From Ceratodon purpureus (lineage: Eukaryota > Streptophyta > Bryopsida > Pseudoditrichales > Ditrichaceae), in contig CM026421.1 of assembly GCA_014871385.1 (NCBI GenBank), positions 12,272,603 through 12,336,602 on the forward strand: 64,000 nucleotides of DNA. The letters are read 5' to 3'. This document shows, one piece after another, positions 1-13,229 of the stretch. Under the pieces are notes generated by a model. That model did no database searches. It worked only from the letters and a program-made list of their open reading frames with translations, and was not told where the DNA came from. Each line of letters begins with the position of its first letter. The stretch's first letter is position 1. Position numbers and translations under genes: made by a program.

Positions 1-3000
1 AGGAGCTCCTCCCACCGAGCAAGACTCATCACGCCTGATATCAAGCTACAGTAAATAAATCCCTCTGTTCGCATCCAATAGTGACGAACAGAGGGTAGCC
101 TCTTCACCCCCATGAGAATGCAGATCCCGAGCCACGCACGGAGCTCCGGGACGCAAGTGTCTCGCCACTTCGGACCTCCCTTTGTGCGTGTGTCACCTGG
201 GACCCCACTCACCTCTCTCGCGTATCGATTTGTCTCAAGGACAATTCGACCAAGCGTCTCCGGAGTCCAGTACTGTTCGAAAACAGATTCTGGTCTCGGC
301 AAGGCAAATCCCTGCTCAAGCCGGCACCCTGGCTTCGGCCCACAGAAGTTATCTCTGCTCCCCAGCAGAGACACACTTTCTGCGCTCCACGACTCGGGGC
401 GGTAGAATCCTCGGAGCTGCTCCATGTCAAGCCGCACAGGCTTGAAAGAGGACGCGCTCCGACACCAATTCGCGAAGTCCTCTGTCACAGGCTGGCGTGG
501 GCCAACGAAGTCACCACCCTCCTCGTCTGAACTATCAACGACGTCCTCGAAGCTGGGGAGCCACTCCTCCCCCGAGGACTCTGCTGCCTCGGCTCGCTCC
601 ACATCCCCATCTGTACCCCCCTGCACCGCATCCTCTAATTCCATCCAGTCAGGGAGGGATGTTCTCACCTGAGGGAAGACGCTCCGGGCAGTGGAGTCTT
701 GAGTCCCTCCCGGCCCCTCCTCATCCTCTGGCACTGCGTATTCCAAAATTGGCCTGGTCCCGAACCCCCTCCCTGAATACGCATTCTCCCCTGCCCCCTC
801 AGCCTGTCCCTGCACCCGAGCCCCGACCCCTATACCTGGAAACTGAGCCTCTTTCCCCGTCCCTGGCACACGCGGTTCCTTCACTTGGAAACAGAATTGG
901 CGCTTGCTCCAGCCATACCCGTGACCTCCCTCGCTGCCCTGTGCCCGCATCTCAGGACCCGTCGCCATGCGCACATCACATGCTTCGAAATGCATGGCGT
1001 CCCGGAATCCTCCCAAATCACACACGACCATCCTCTTCAAGCTCCTCACATGCACATACTCGCCCACGACATCCCCCTGCGTCCACGAAGGGGTATAGCC
1101 TGTGTGAAAGGAACAATCCGACAAGAATCTGTTAGGCACCAAAACAGCCCACCCCGCTCGCTCTACATTCCATGTTCCCTCCACGTCCACGGGCTCTGGC
1201 TCTACCTCTTCGCCCTGAGGAGACTGCTGCCCACCCCCGTTACCGGCTCCACACGTCGGCGTTGTGGCGAGGAAGTCGGGCTCTTCGTACTCTACCTCTT
1301 CAAACTCCAAGTTCAGAGTTCCCATACTATCACTCCTGCCACGTGACTCTGGTGCCTGGTACTCTTGCAGTACATCCCAGATTTTCTCATCCGCGTCGGC
1401 CTTCTCCTGCCACTGGTAGTCCAGGGCTCTCCTTGCACGCGTAGTTACTCCCACCGCGGCAGTTGGTCGAGGAGGGCTGGGCGGTTGCCACTTGACTGGC
1501 TTCCTTGGCGGTAGCAATGACTTCCCCTTCTCCGCTCTGGTCAGCCTTGGGACCCTTTTGCCTGCCACTCCCACAAGCCACCAATTAGCATACACGATAC
1601 TCCAATCCCCACAGACCCTCCCCCTCCACTAACCACCTGAATCCCAGCCCATGTCCATGTCCCCGAATCATCATGAACAGTGTCGGAATTCAGGAACAGT
1701 GGCATGCAGATACTGTTTTTCATAGTGGAATTCCCCATGCAGTCATGCCAAAGAAGACTTACATCCGAATGCCCGACTCAAAGATAAAGAGGATTCGGGT
1801 TTTTACCTTTTCTCTCTGGAGCTGGCTGGCGTACCCTAACCTCTTGAGGTCCTTCACCTCCATCGTCTCCTTCAGCATTTTCTCTGTCCCCTCTAACCGT
1901 CGTCTCCCCCTTGCGCTTCCTCTGTCGCTTCTTCGCAGCTCCAATGTTGATCTCCAGATCGTTCGCAGCCAAGCCCCCCTCGTCACCCCAGGCTCCTTTT
2001 TCGTTTAGTACCTGCACCGTCCTTGGTCTCCCCACCTTCTCCCCCCCAAGCTCTAATAAACTCGCCTTTGCAACCCTCGGCTTCCTCTGTCTTCTCACCT
2101 TCTCCACACCCGTTCCTTGGATGACCACTTTTGCGACCCTTGGCTTCCTCGTTTTTTTCACCTTCTCCGCACCCGCTTCCAAACTCACAACCTTCGCAAC
2201 CCTGGGCTTTCTGACTCTCTTCACCTTCTCTACCGCAGCCTCGCCCGTCACCACTTTTGGTGCCCGTGGCTTTCTCGGCCTCTTCTCCTTCTGCACCCCA
2301 GGCACCTCGCATCCTGGTACTTGCTTCTTCTCTCTGGGTTTGCGTGTTTTCTTCGTTGCTACTTGCATTCCCCCTACCGAGGACCTGATCTCCACCTCCT
2401 CCGTTGATCTGCGGGCCGTCAGGGCTGCCACCGCTTCCTGCACTTGGAGCCGCTCCTCGGCCTCCACATCCCCCCCTCCGTCCTGCACATCGCCAAGCAG
2501 AGTGTAAGGTCGCAAGCATCCTTCAAGATCCTAAACCTATGCAGGAACGCTGCTCCATGTCAAATTAGAGAGGGAGATACTTAGATCATGACCGAAACAG
2601 AAAAGAAATTAAAAAAAATAAAAACAGAAACCCTTCGGGTCACGAGACTCCTCTGTCTCCTGTGATTGAGCTTGCTGCAAAAGCTCTGGAGAAGTTCTTA
2701 GATGATCCTAGAGGAGAACAACTTTTTATCAAAGGAAGGGGGATGAAGTCTCTAGCTGCTGTTTTGAAGCTCCATCCCTCAAGAAGAGCTGGCGATGCCA
2801 AGCCGATCAACAATAAACCAGTACAAAGTAAAACACGAACTCTAGCTCACATGGATTAAATCATGGAATTCCTAAGCCATGAAATCTTGTAACATCAAAC
2901 CAACTCAATGAAGTCAGAACTCTGAACACATCAAATTCACCCCCTAAACCACATCACACAGCAATCCCACAGAAGAGCACTGTCACCATGAATTCCAAGT

Positions 3001-3860
3001 CAACAAACCGGTACGCATCAAAACCAGCAAATTATAAATCGGAAGTGCAACACCTAGCGAAACTTCCATAGCCCTAAAATGGTGTGAGTACCACAGATCG
3101 CAGCATTGCACTCGTACCTACAACATCTGCAAAACAGGTAGAACCCGTAAACCCTTGACGTTGCAAATTCAGAGCCCAAAACCCTAACGCCATTCCTTAG
3201 AGTACCCCACCCTGACAGCATAGAAAACTGAGTCTGAAAACCGCACAGATTGGTTGCGAATGTACCTGATCTGTGAAGAGCCTCACGCCCACCATCTCTG
3301 GCGTTGCCCTCGCCAGCCCTGGAACTGGGGGCGCCGACATCCCGACTACTATAGACTCCGGCGATTGAAGTGCCCCCCTCCTCGCGCACTGCTTCATCGA
3401 CATCACCTTGGTGTGCAGCGTGTGCTCCATGTCCGGGGAAAATGAACTCCCTCAACAGCGTGGTGACGAATTGTGGAAACACCTGCCGATCTCTCCAACC
3501 CAGCAGTCGCGCGCAATGTCGATACCAAAGGTACCGGCACCTCTCGGCGGGTTCGAAATCTCCCCTGCGATTCCACGTCCTCGGCCGAGGCTCCACCTCC
3601 AACTTCTCTCGCTGCAACAACGAGATCACCTTCGCAACCGTGGCCTCTGATCTCCCCTGTCCCCTCACCCACTCCCTCAATCTCTCTACAGCATCTACAC
3701 CCTCCCCGTTAGCATGGTCTTGCACCGGCATTGGATCCATCAAGCACACTTCCTGCAAACCGAAGCAGAATTTGAAGCTCTTCATCATCATTGCCCGCTG
3801 CCTAAATTCCAATACCCCCCCCTCATTCAATGCAAGATCCCCATGAGTAGCCGCCATCAT
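1..3860 (-). CDS. piggyBac-type transposase gene, 3' end outside window
   Basis: A DDE transposase of the piggyBac family (cut-and-paste DNA transposon, TTAA target in known members). A phase-consistent model is 3860-3266, 2520-1807 and 1561-<1. Exon 1 (about 198 residues, ATG ATG start) is unrecognised. Exon 2 carries five copies of a 21-residue basic repeat with core RKPRVAKVV, the last one reading KVGRPRTVQV, a true AT-hook core. Exon 3 opens with a long acidic, Glu-rich linker, then enters the DDE_Tnp_1_7 domain: VLETNRYAREV, then ELRAWLGICILMGVKRLPSV and GFIYCSLISGVMSLARWEEL, cut by the window edge, so the catalytic Asp residues lie outside. No stop interrupts the visible frame. The acceptors at 2521 and 1562 have weak pyrimidine tracts, so junctions are tentative although all three phases agree. 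It could be a live transposase or a domesticated one; the family call is firm, the exon 1 link is not. Confidence 0.8.
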
Positions 3861-3869
3861 CGATGCTTG

Positions 3870-4760
3870 AGTGACAACTCCCTGCCGTCACTCACAAAAC
3901 CCCTCACTGGGAATTGAAACCTCACACCACGCGAATCCTCTCTCCCCTTCTCGAAAACCAAAGTGACTGTTGGATCCAATGCTCCAACAGCCCCCCACGC
4001 ACTAGAGTAGGGTAACTGAAATATCACCTGCTCACCCGGTCACCACAACCTCGCTGGCATACCGGTGTCAGGTACCGAGGCTACTGTACATTCAGCCACA
4101 GAACCCAGTCTACACTGTATTGTACGCAGAATACACTGTTCGGGGGGCTCCAGAAGGCAGAATTTAATTTTTTTTAAATTTTAAAAAATATGTTGAGCAA
4201 GTTCAAACCCTGGCCTATATTTTCTGTTCAAGGTGACTTGGCAAATACAGTAAGGACCATAGCGATATGAGCTGAATACAACAACCAGGAACCAAAAGTT
4301 GGTCACAACATCCTAAAGGGGTTAAGATTTGTGCGAGAGCCTCAGGAGTGAAACACTTTCCTCGTTGTTCTAAGTGGCCTATGTAACCATCGCATCTCTC
4401 GGTTCAGACCTTGGCTGCGATCTCACAAACAGATATCTGTAAAACAACAGGTTCGAAAGCTTCTAAAAGACGGAGGTTTGCTGTTTGAAAACTCGTTGCT
4501 AAGAGAGCCGTTCATAGTGATATTCTGACAGTATTTGATGTACCCAGCTTTCGTTCAGTACCATTCACAGAATTCATAGAGCCTCTCCTAGGCAGCAGAC
4601 ATACTCTGACATTAAAAAAAATATCGAGCAATCGCAGGCATTGAAAATTTTCACACAAAATTCAAAGTGCTTGCAGTTTGTATTCTGATAAATTGGAAAG
4701 GTGAATCACATTAACAAGACTGGGATTGCTAGCTACAAAACAACGCTACAACCACATTGT
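3870..4760. other. Intergenic region between two minus-strand genes
   Basis: No coding signal is seen. The stretch holds the presumed promoter of the piggyBac-type gene (which starts at 3860 and runs left) and the 3' flank of the eS21 gene. A short AT run sits near 4166-4200. Confidence 0.4.
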
Positions 4761-5790
4761 TTACTGGCCGAGGTCAGCTTTCTTCTTCGCCCACAACCTG
4801 TCAAGGGCACTGTCTGCGTCTCCCTGCGAAATCCATAGACCATTGTTATGGTAAGGAACATATTTTAAATAATCAATCACCCAGGTTTGACACAAGAAAA
4901 TTTACATCCTCTAAGCGCAACCGGCTTAGATAATTAAAACCCTACACTCAACTTTGTCTTGAATACGGTAGTAATATCTAGTCTTTTTTACTACCATCCA
5001 GCACACTCCTAAATCCACCTCCACGAAGTAAAAAATTAACCGATTGTATCCACTGAGCGACAAAAATGAGCCAGACCAGGATGTAATGCTCTAAGTACAC
5101 TATACCCTTATTCAAAAAAATCCGATCACTTGAATTCGCAAAAAAACTAAACCTGACCTACCACCAGTTCAAGAAAATAACGATATATATACGAAAAAAG
5201 AAAAAGTAAGTCACCAGAGCAAGGAGCATCATACCTGAGCGCGAACGACGCCGCACAAGGCGAAGGTAGTGAACTGTCCGGTGTACACACCGTTCTCATC
5301 AACATGACCCACATTCAGCTGCACTGAAGCAACATCCTTGGAAGTGATCAACCTGTTGGTCGAGGAGCTGCAGTCCCAAAAACAGAACCAAGAAACTAAT
5401 CAGAAATCACAATCAAACTCACATCTAATCACTCTAAAGTTAAAAACCTCCCTGAGCAGGGTTTTCTTTACGGATTTCCGGAACGGGATTGGAACCTAAC
5501 CCTGCATGAAACCCTAAGACTTGAACACAAGCCTCCCATCCCGAAAACCTAACCAACGAATCCAAATTCGAGTATCCATATCGACTCAATAACCATCATA
5601 ACGAGGATTCTAGACTCAAAACGCACGGCATGTTCCTCCAGAATAAACCTACTGGAAAGCGACCCAGAGTTAGTAATTCTGAGAGAAAAAATCAAGCAGG
5701 CGAGTGAAGGCATAGAATTGTGGCGGGTGAAGAGACGAACCACTTCCTGGGGATGTAGAGATCCACATTGTCGCCCTCTTCGTTCTGCAT
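4761..5790 (-). CDS. RPS21: Small ribosomal subunit protein eS21 (RPS21)
   Basis: A component of the 40S ribosomal subunit, eukaryote-specific. Three coding exons, 5790-5741, 5367-5235 and 4823-4761, join in phase to an 81-residue protein, the usual length for plant eS21. The start [17 protein letters not shown], the middle [19 protein letters not shown] and the end [15 protein letters not shown] are family signatures and cover the protein end to end. Splice sites read AAGTG|GTTCG, TGCAG|CTCC, CTCAG|GTATG and CGCAG|GGAG. The gene stands alone with a telo-box/TGGGCY promoter just upstream. Nothing in it is broken; this is the most secure gene in the window. Confidence 0.97.
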
Positions 5791-5883
5791 GGTGGCTGGT
5801 GGGGCTGCAGGGAGATCGACAAAGACGACGAGCAGCAGCTGCAGACGCGAACACTCCAACAGCCAAAGAGAAACCCTCTGTTC

Positions 5884-5897
5884 TAGGGTTTGGGCTT
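5884..5897 (-). promoter_or_regulatory. Telo-box and site II motif upstream of eS21
   Basis: The plus strand reads tagggtttgggct, which is the telo-box AAACCCTA on the gene strand directly joined to a TGGGCY site II element, about 95 bp upstream of the eS21 start codon. This pair is the classical arrangement in plant promoters of ribosomal protein and translation genes and fits growth-linked expression. A second TATGGGC follows near 6005. Confidence 0.75.
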
Positions 5898-6009
5898 ATG
5901 AGGCGTCCCTAGGGACCCTAACGAACGAGATTTTCGATAATGGATGAGAGTTGCGGTAACGGACGAGAGTTTGGCAAGGGTTGGCAAATAGGTGAGGGTT
6001 AGGATATGG

Positions 6010-9000
6010 GCAAAAATAACCCATTATTTTACGAAGAGGAAATAATGGTTTCAATTGAAAATATGAATTCCTTATTGTATAATTTAACACCCGTTATATT
6101 ATGATGAAAATTATTATTTTTTCCCAAATTTTGTGACATTTTGAAAGAATATATGACGCTAATAATTTTTGTATGGATTCAATAATACGTGGAATCATCT
6201 AATGTTGGCGATATAGAGGTGAAATATAAAATTGAATGGTAACATAAAGTTTCAGAGTTGCCTAATTGATCATCTTTAATTAATAGTAGGACTTAAATTC
6301 TAGATTCCTTGCTTCATTCAATATAAGTGCTTTTAAAATACAAATGGAAGAAAAATTTGGTGCAAATTTCATCAAAGAGTAAATAATCAAGTTATGTCAT
6401 AGATATGCATTGTGGTATTATAAAACTCCATATTTATTGCAATAATTTGATTTCATTGTTCAATCATAGAATTCAAGTTTCATTAATTGATCAAGTTTTG
6501 TTTATAATATTGTTTTCATTTGTTGCTAAGGATTACAGTGAATGAATTGAATTCTTCCAATTTAGCAAAATTCATCTATTATGATGTCAAGACAAAATTG
6601 ACCTTTACTAACTGCTAAAGAACGTCATAGGTGTACAAAATTTAATGTATTTTTTATTATACTAAAAATGGGAAATATTGAATGGTTCCATCATCAACAA
6701 AGTTAGTAATTTGTAATTTCATTCATTGTCATATAAAATAATGACTCCATTGCAACTTTTAGTAATTTTTCACTTGAGGAGATACTCAACTCCTAGTGCC
6801 GTGTCATGAGTTTCATTGTGAGTTGCATGGTTAGGTAACATTGTAACATTTCTATACCTCATCAATTTTTTGGTTGCATGCTAAGGTGTAGAAACGTTAC
6901 AACATTTGCATCGAGTACATGTTCCCTCGTGTCGCTACGGTTGAAGAGCTTCTATGTGCAGAAGGTTAGTTCTCCTTTTACAAGACGGTAATTAAGAATG
7001 CTCTAAGGTACGGAAGATTAGGGCTCTTCATTAGATACTCAAGAAATTGAGGGCATCAATTGCTGGACAACAAAGGTTAAATACTTTGAAACAATAGTAG
7101 TCAATGTTCTAGACTTTGTGAAGGTATTTTTTACTGCTACTTATTTATAATTTCCATCAAATAATTGCTAAAGTCAAAAAATTCAGCCTAGTGGTGGTTA
7201 TTATCTTTTTTATCCACCATTTGTTTTTGTTGATAAAAACTAGCAAACAACCTATTGAAATGCAATAGAAGAAAGGACAAGAATTGCATTGGCCATTGGA
7301 AAAGTGAGAATCAATTGAAAACATGAAAAGAACATCAGAACCTTTGGAAATAAAATGGAATTGCAGATGAAAGGTGTCGATGTAATATTTGGATGATTTC
7401 GTGACATGGTATTGTAAAAATGTTTTTTTTAATAGAATAGATGTGTTATTCTTGCAATCTTGTGAAATGTATACGTTGCTTTTAAAGATATAAACATGGG
7501 CCAAAGTCTTTTGAAGAGGAATCCATTGTTGAATGTTTTGGAAACCACTCTTTAATGATCATGTTTCCTACTCAATGTTCTTCATTAGTGATTATACCTT
7601 CGTATATTTTGATTAAAAATCTAAATTGTACATTACCAAGTATTCAGCTTATATAACTTAGCCTTTTGACTTGGTTTTTGGGGCTTTACTCCCTGACAAT
7701 CCAAAGGCTTTAGTTTTCATATTTTGTTGTATTTTTTAACCTACAACTTTTGACTCTTGTCTTGAATTGGTCTAAAATTTTGATGATTGGCCTCTCAATT
7801 GGGTCATAGTGTAAAGTCGTCCTTCTAGTATATCTGATAAACAATTGGCATATTGGGCATGTTTCTCCAATGTCATTTTAAAATGTGATTTTGGAAATTT
7901 TAAGTAAATATAAAGTATTGCAAAAGCTTTGTGCAATTGTAATTTTTTTCCACTAAGATTTTAGAAAAAAAATTCTATTCCTTTAAGTTATTTTTCCTAA
8001 ATAAGGCATTATTTCAAAACAAAATGATTCACATCTTTACTATCTTTGAGTTTTTTTTTATTTTTATTTTTTTTATTTTTTATTTTTTATTTTTTATTTT
8101 TTTTTCTTCTCCCATGAAAATAAGAAATATGTTTACATCTGAGGTAGTAAAAAAAGGCCCCATCAACTATGGAAAAAATTTCATTCCATGAAGACTCAAA
8201 ATTTTGTCATTATTTTTTATTAAGACGCAAAAGAATAAAAAATATTCGTAATATAAAAAATTAATATATATTTTGATTATTTCTGTTTTGTTAATAAACA
8301 CAAACCTTTGTTTTGATTGTAGGGATTCAAATTCTATAAAAAACGAGTTTTTAATTGAATAAAATTGATATCAATAATATTAAGAATTCATGTTCCTTTT
8401 ACAATTCTTTACACAACAATATATCTTTTTTGAATTCTAAAATTTGGTGTATAAGAAGTCTTTTGATCTTGAGTAGGATAAAAGAAACAATGCTCCTTAC
8501 TTCTTTATCAATAATTCTCCAATCTATGTGTTCAAGTTCAATAATTTGTTATGCATGATTTTCTAGTAGTCCTATGCAAGATCCTACAATTGAAAATGCA
8601 TAAAAAGCCATCTTTTAGTTTATTTGCTCTTTACGTAGGAAACCAAAAACAATGAGATATTTCTGGATAGAAATAGTCAAGGAATTTTAGGGGTTAATAG
8701 TGTAGGATTTTAAAATACATGTAATATTGATAAGCTGACCATTACATTGTTTGGTCACCTCCCATTGGTCTCCAGTACAGGTAGCCTACCTCTTCTCCGT
8801 TGTAGGTAGACACAGAAGCTAACCTACCTTTCCCGTTGTTGTTGAGAATACCAAATAATCCACTCCTTTCCCGTCATTCGTGTGCACAAAAGGAAAATAA
8901 TTGTCTTATTTACAGCTCTAGCCCTCAAAAAGAGACCACTGGTCTTGTGAACTGCAACTGATTGACACTAGTTATACAACTATTGAAGGCACTTTGAAGT

Positions 9001-10110
9001 CAGCCTGATGTCAACATGCAGATACACAGTGAAGGCTATTCCATCCAAATCCATTTAAATCCATCATAAGGTATACACACCTATGAGGGATCACTTAAGC
9101 ATTTCAGCATAGTAAATCTTGGGTTTTCAATAAGGAGTTATTTTTCGTGCGTAGTATCATAAGGTTCATGAAGAATGAGCATTTTTTCAAAATTAATTTA
9201 GTAAAATTCAAATTACTACAAATTTATTTGTCCAAAAGTTAGGATTACCCATGACTGACATATAGGTGTACCAATGACCGACCATACTCAGATTAGTGAA
9301 CAAACATATGACTACTTGATTCTGTCACACTCACAAAGGCATTCTATTGGAGGATGCATCCTAAATCTACTGTTCATCAATTATCCGTCACTGGTTTCCC
9401 ATTGCTCTGGAATGGGGAAGCCTACATATCAGTCATGGGTAAGGGATCCCTCATGGGTGTGTATACTTTACACATTTGGAGCATAGTCTGGGAAGAATAA
9501 GCAGTTAGTTACAGATTGGCCGATCAAATACCGGTTAATGTTAAAAGCCGAAATAAAGTAGGTGATACTTGGGTGATACCTACACATTACTCAGGCAATA
9601 ACCGGATGAATTAGAGGTTGAGATTGGTTATTTACAAATTGTTTTGGATAATCACTCATGTTCTCAAAAACTCGATTTGGAGTCTTCAGCTTCGTGATTT
9701 CAGCTGTTCCATCCAACAACCATCACATACGAAGTGGTAGCACACACAACTACCGCTTCTGATAATTTAAGTATCAATACAAAAATCCAAAAAACACTTA
9801 CCAGTGAACAACCCTCCTGTACAGTACTGCCAAAAACGACTTGCAAAGTCTGACTTGGGCCGAACTGTACTCTACAGTTGGTCTGAAGATTGACTTCTGT
9901 GCTCACAAAACGCCGACTCCCATTTCTGCAGCCCACTTACCACTAAAATTTAATGCTCATTGAGCCAGTGCCCACTTCCGAAGCACCTCAGTGAGGTCTC
10001 CCTGTTCTGGAGCCCGGCTTAAAATACCAGTTCCGTGCAGCTCGTCAAGATGCCGAACGAGGCCTAGCTACATAAGCCTGACGAATGTAGTGTTCTGGAG
10101 CTCGCTGCTT
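6010..10110. other. AT-rich intergenic region, no gene seen
   Basis: About 4 kb of AT-rich DNA with no open frame that looks coding and no recognisable transposon protein. It contains a T/A simple-sequence tract at about 8048-8105. GC content rises from about 9,900 on, at the approach to the next promoter. Confidence 0.5.
8048..8105. repeat. T-rich simple sequence tract
   Basis: A run built of ttttttattttt-type units. Low-complexity DNA, with no other structure seen. Confidence 0.8.
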
Positions 10111-10123
10111 TCGGAGCCGAGGG

Positions 10124-10131
10124 TATAAATA
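10124..10131 (+). promoter_or_regulatory. TATA box, candidate promoter of the GT47 gene
   Basis: The motif tataaata lies in GC-richer sequence about 810 bp upstream of the proposed start codon. The long leader could hold a 5' UTR intron: a good donor (GACCGAG|GTGAGTTC) lies near 10593 and an acceptor after a T tract (AAGTTGCAG|CTAGC) near 10710. This makes the distance reasonable; the transcription start itself cannot be seen. Confidence 0.5.
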
Positions 10132-10936
10132 GATCAGGTCTGGGAAGGTTGGAGATTATTTCGTAGGACACTACCATGAAGTTATGAACTTGCTGGTAGT
10201 GGAGATCTAGCGGGAAGGAGATGGATTAGTGAGCATTATACTATATTTCTGTGAGCATATGACCGGGACAGGGAATGATTCGCACGGAGAGGGGGGTGAC
10301 TTGTTACTGTTCAGGGCCGTCGGCTTTGCGTGATTCCGGGGTCCCCGCCATGGAGCCGTGGATTCAGCCAGCAAGGGAGGGTTGAGTCCTTGTTGGGACA
10401 TGTTCCTGTGGGACGTGAAGGGGAGTGGAGACCGCGGGGAGTGACTTTTGGAGCCATGATCTGAGAAGGCGCTTCTGATGTCCCGTTCCTGACCCTCCTC
10501 TCTCGCTAACCAGGTCGATCTGGGCTGTGTTTGTGGATCTTAGTATCGTACACTTGCAGGTTCACTTGGGAGCTTGTGACGGCTTCGACCGAGGTGAGTT
10601 CAAGGGCAGGACTCACCCAGGGCAGCTTTGGCAGTTGGGGTTTTTGTTCTGATCAGACTGCTCTTGACACCTTTGTGTGTTTTTTTTTTTTAACGTTACT
10701 AAGTTGCAGCTAGCATCGATTTCTCTGTTCTGGAAGTGATCGTGTGATCGATGTGAACCTTGACTGGTTTTGGAGTGAGATCATCGACATTGCTTGTTGC
10801 GATCGGTGTGTAATTTGTCGGCCGCGTTTTTCCACTCTCCCAACTGAAATGGACATTGTGAATGTTTTTGGATGGTATGACAGGGGGCTTTATTCAGGCC
10901 AGTGTTTCTGCCCTTCACCAGAACTCAACGGTCAAA

Positions 10937-13217
10937 ATGAAGGTATGTTTCGGAGGCTTTTAAGCTAAACCTCGCCTCTCGGACTCTCCTGGTGTAGGAA
11001 AGCTTCGTTGGATGGATTAGTGGCGGCGGTCCTCCTTTAGTTGGGCCTTGCCGCCTTCACCAGTTGGAGCAAATTGGATAATGATTCTCGATCTTCTCAT
11101 TCCCAGTCTTAGCCCGTTTTAGCATTGCGGTAGTAAAAAATCTGTGCTGGAAGCGGGGTACTTTGAGCTATTTTCTTTCACATCGATTCTCGGTAGATCG
11201 TTGTTTTGTAGTGTCACTTCGCAAGTGGCTAATATTGTCCTTCACCTCTTGGTACTGAATGGCGGTGGTGATATGCGGATTGTGTCTTCAATAGGAGTCA
11301 GATGCGGAGGAGGCCAAGACGAACAAGCCAGAGGTTCTCGATGCAACCTTACTTGCCGACTCTGGACGTAACAACCGGCGGCGCAGTCTGGGTAATTCTA
11401 AGGCAGGACGAGGTTTATTTCTGGGGCTCCTGACTGTCGTCTGCATTCTGCTCTTTAGTACCCGGCTGCTATATAGCTTCACGTCGCTGTTCTCTAGTGA
11501 TGCTTCCAAGCTGCTCGACATCCATCTCGTGCGTGGAGACTCACGCAATCGGTTGCAAGAGGAGCACATCCTGAGGGTGGCACAAAATGCAACTAATGAC
11601 GACGATGAGGTGATTGAGCTGCCCCGGAGGGAAGAGGATGGTAATGTAGATAGGTTGCTAGATGATGACGATGATGATGTGGTCGGTGAGGAGAAGTCGA
11701 AAGACGACGAAGAAAAAGGAGAGTCTGGAGAGCAGTCTCGTAGCGACGACGAGATTTCCGAAGGAAGTGATCAAGGAAAGAGACCTGTGTCGGACGCCAT
11801 CGCTTATTTGGAACAGCTTTCTCAGAACCTCACAAAGACAGGTCAGTGAAAAGGCATTGATTATTTAAGGGAATTTGATTCAGAGAATCTGGCAAATTTT
11901 GAAATCATAAGCTCATGCTTTAAATTGACCTCATGTCCAAGAACCCTAATTCGATTTTTGGATTTGCAATGTACCAGGTCAACAAGAAGACAATGGACCC
12001 TACCACAACCGCCGAATCTTCGAGTCAGACTACGCCGAAATGAAGCGCAAAATCAAAGTCTTCGTGTACCCATACGACAACAAAGACCCATTCGTCAACA
12101 TCTACAAACCCATCGACAAGGAGCCCTCAGGCAACTACGCAAGCGAGGAGTTCTTCCAGCAAGCGCTTCAGCAGAGTGGCTTCATCACCAAGGACGCATC
12201 CGAGGCCAGTTTCTTCTTCATGCCAATCTCCATCACTAAGGCCCGCATCGACAAACGTATCGACGTCGTAGGCTTGAAAGACTTCTGCGGCAACTACGTC
12301 GAAAACTTACGGACACAATGGAACCACTGGAACCGCAGCAGCGGTGCGGACCACTTCTACTTGTCATGCCATTCCATCGCCCGCGGCGCAATGGACAACG
12401 TCCCTTACGTCCGAGAAAACGCAATCCAACTTCTCTGCCCTTCCAGCTACTACCTCCCGAACTACATCACTCACAAGGACGCCTCAGTACCGCAAGTCTG
12501 GCCCCGTCCTCCAATTGATCCGAAAGAATCCGGCGAACTGACACCAGAAGCAACAAAACAAAGGTAACCTTAACTCCTAACCCCTAACGGCGACTCACGG
12601 ATGCCATGTCCATAACCGACAACGTCCATACGTTTCACAGATTTCAGAATCTCGATTGTATGCTTATGATAGATAATTTCTCGATCTTACGATTTTGGCT
12701 GACCTTTCCTGCATGGCACTGTTGCAGGAAAGTACTAGCGTTCTTCGCAGGTGCGTCGAACTCACCGGTGCGGCAGGAGCTTATCAAATATTGGGCTAAA
12801 GACAACAAGATCATGGTGCACCAGGGGCGAGTCCCGTATCCCTACTCGCAAGCGCTGATGACCAGCAAGTTCTGCCTGCAAGCGAAGGGGTTCGAAGTGA
12901 ACACGGCAAGGCTCGGAGACTCGCTGTTCTATGGATGCGTTCCGGTGGTGATTGCGGATTACTACGATCTTCCCTACCAAGACATCCTAGACTGGAAGAA
13001 GTTCTCCATTGTGGTTGCTCACGACGACATTCCTCTTCTCAAAAAAATCCTGGAGGCTGTCACTGATGAGCAGTACATTGAATATCACAAGCAGGTTATG
13101 TTGGCGAGGCGGCATTTCCAGTGGCATACTCCACCGCAGGAGTATGATGCTTTTCATACTGTTATGTATGAGCTTTGGAAGAGGAGACACATTGTTAGGA
13201 GGCCGGCGTCTATATAA
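10937..13217 (+). CDS. GT47 exostosin-family glycosyltransferase
   Basis: A Golgi type II membrane glycosyltransferase; plant GT47 members build cell-wall polysaccharides such as xyloglucan, arabinan and xylan. Proposed exons: 10937-10942, 11295-11841, 11978-12563, 12728-13217, giving 542 residues. Exon 1 codes only Met-Lys; it was chosen because ATGAAG|GTATGT is followed in phase by the acceptor AATAG|GAGTCAG, whereas the longer upstream frame cannot be joined in phase. Residues 1-42 are polar and basic (RNNRRRSLGNSKAGRG), a membrane anchor spans about 43-62 (LFLGLLTVVCILLFSTRLLY), and an acidic stem with an Asp run follows. The exostosin domain shows KVFVYPYDNKDPFV, FFFMPISI, DHFYLSCH, KVLAFFAGASNSPVRQ, SKFCLQAKGFEVNTARLGD and GCVPVVIADYYDLPYQD. 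It ends with a Trp-Lys-Arg-Arg-rich tail. The frame is intact. The exact acceptor sugar cannot be told from sequence. Confidence 0.92.
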
Positions 13218-13229
13218 GTAGCGATTTAA

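Noticed and set aside
112-1346. Several long plus-strand frames in the GC-rich left end
   Set aside because: They are antisense to the piggyBac exon 3, which reads as a clear DDE_Tnp_1_7 protein on the minus strand.
1983-2519. Gly/Glu-rich 178-residue minus-strand frame
   Set aside because: It is the same exon read in another frame; the alternative frame gives regular RKPRVAKVV repeats and fits the splice phases on both sides.
3254-3917. Plus-strand frames opposite the first piggyBac exon
   Set aside because: Low-complexity Pro/Ser/His-rich antisense translations with no motif and no splice context.
10744-10968. A 74-residue frame as the first exon of the GT47 gene
   Set aside because: It cannot be spliced in phase to exon 2 at any visible donor; the two-codon exon inside it can.
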